From a bacterium (lineage in GTDB: Bacteria > NPL-UPA2 > JAUVJM01), in NCBI GenBank assembly GCA_030596585.1, contig JAUVJM010000085.1:1-5956 (forward strand): a DNA stretch of 5,956 bases, written 5' to 3'. This document shows positions 5,693 through 5,956 of this stretch, piece after piece. How positions within the stretch are numbered: position 1 is the first letter of the stretch; each line of letters opens with the position of its first letter. Under the pieces are notes generated by a model. It saw nothing but the letters and a program-made list of their open reading frames with translations. It ran no database searches and was not told the origin of the DNA. Position numbers and translations under genes: made by a program.

Positions 5693-5956
5693 TTGACGAA
5701 AGACATAAGGCAGATTATTGAGCGGCATGTGAGGTCGTCCGTTGAGGATGCCAAAGCCGGCGGCAAGCTCAAGCCGGATGTGGATTCTCCGGTTTTTCTT
5801 GAGATACCGAGAGAGAAAAATCACGGTGATATTGCCTCAAACATTTCCTTTCTGATAGCAAAGGACGCGGGGAAATCTCCTCTGGAGATAGCACGTATCA
5901 TCCTTGAGCATTTGGAGGAGAAAGTCAGGGATGAACCTCTTATCGCCAGGGCAGAA
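5693..5956 (+). CDS. argS: arginyl-tRNA synthetase, N-terminal part (cut by window edge)
   Basis: An open frame of 88 codons runs to the last base without a stop. It contains FLEIPREKNHGDIASNISF (about residues 38-56) and then LIAKDAGKSPLEIARIILEHLEE. This matches the N-terminal domain of arginyl-tRNA synthetase, which recognises the tRNA D-loop; the HGD-x-A-[ST]-N pattern is characteristic. The catalytic domain is beyond the edge. The start is taken as TTG 5693, since no ATG or GTG fits in frame near the expected N-terminus. The upstream G-run 5681-5685 (spacing 7) is a poor Shine-Dalgarno. The call rests on one domain, but the pattern is clear. Confidence 0.85.
   Translation, partial: MTKDIRQIIERHVRSSVEDAKAGGKLKPDVDSPVFLEIPREKNHGDIASNISFLIAKDAGKSPLEIARIILEHLEEKVRDEPLIARAE

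Overview
The window holds a conserved bacterial housekeeping cluster, all on the + strand: rplU, rpmA, obg, proB, proA, nadD, rsfS, and the start of argS, which runs off the right edge. Seven genes are complete. All eight are recognisable from family motifs, and none looks broken. I see no tRNA, rRNA, CRISPR array, transposase, phage gene or other accessory system.

The order rplU-rpmA-obg-proB-proA-nadD-rsfS is shared by many bacteria, notably former Deltaproteobacteria and related Gram-negative lineages. L27 lacks the cleavable N-terminal extension typical of Firmicutes. GC content is moderate and Shine-Dalgarno quality is uneven (strong for rplU, rpmA and rsfS, not visible for obg). Together with the many intergenic palindromes this suggests a Gram-negative or deep-branching, probably uncultivated bacterium. 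The phylum cannot be settled from this window.

Functionally, the left part serves the large ribosomal subunit (L21, L27, and the assembly GTPase Obg). The middle encodes the first two steps of proline synthesis from glutamate (ProB, ProA, nearly overlapping). The right part has NAD synthesis (NadD), the ribosome silencing factor RsfS, and arginyl-tRNA synthetase.

The unusual material is in the gene junctions. Two structured palindromic elements (about 1958-2029 and 5150-5269) belong to widely dispersed classes that begin with TCATT. They share a 25-nt left flank, which forms the 3' ends of obg and nadD in the same reading frame. A third, larger inverted-repeat element (700-889) fills the rpmA-obg gap. 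A 20-nt perfect palindrome followed by a T run lies between proA and nadD. Short degenerate tandem arrays with a strict 7-nt period sit at rpmA/obg, proA/nadD and rsfS/argS. Several overlap stop codons, ribosome binding sites or start codons. These heptamer arrays are the most interesting signal in the window; the coding content is ordinary.
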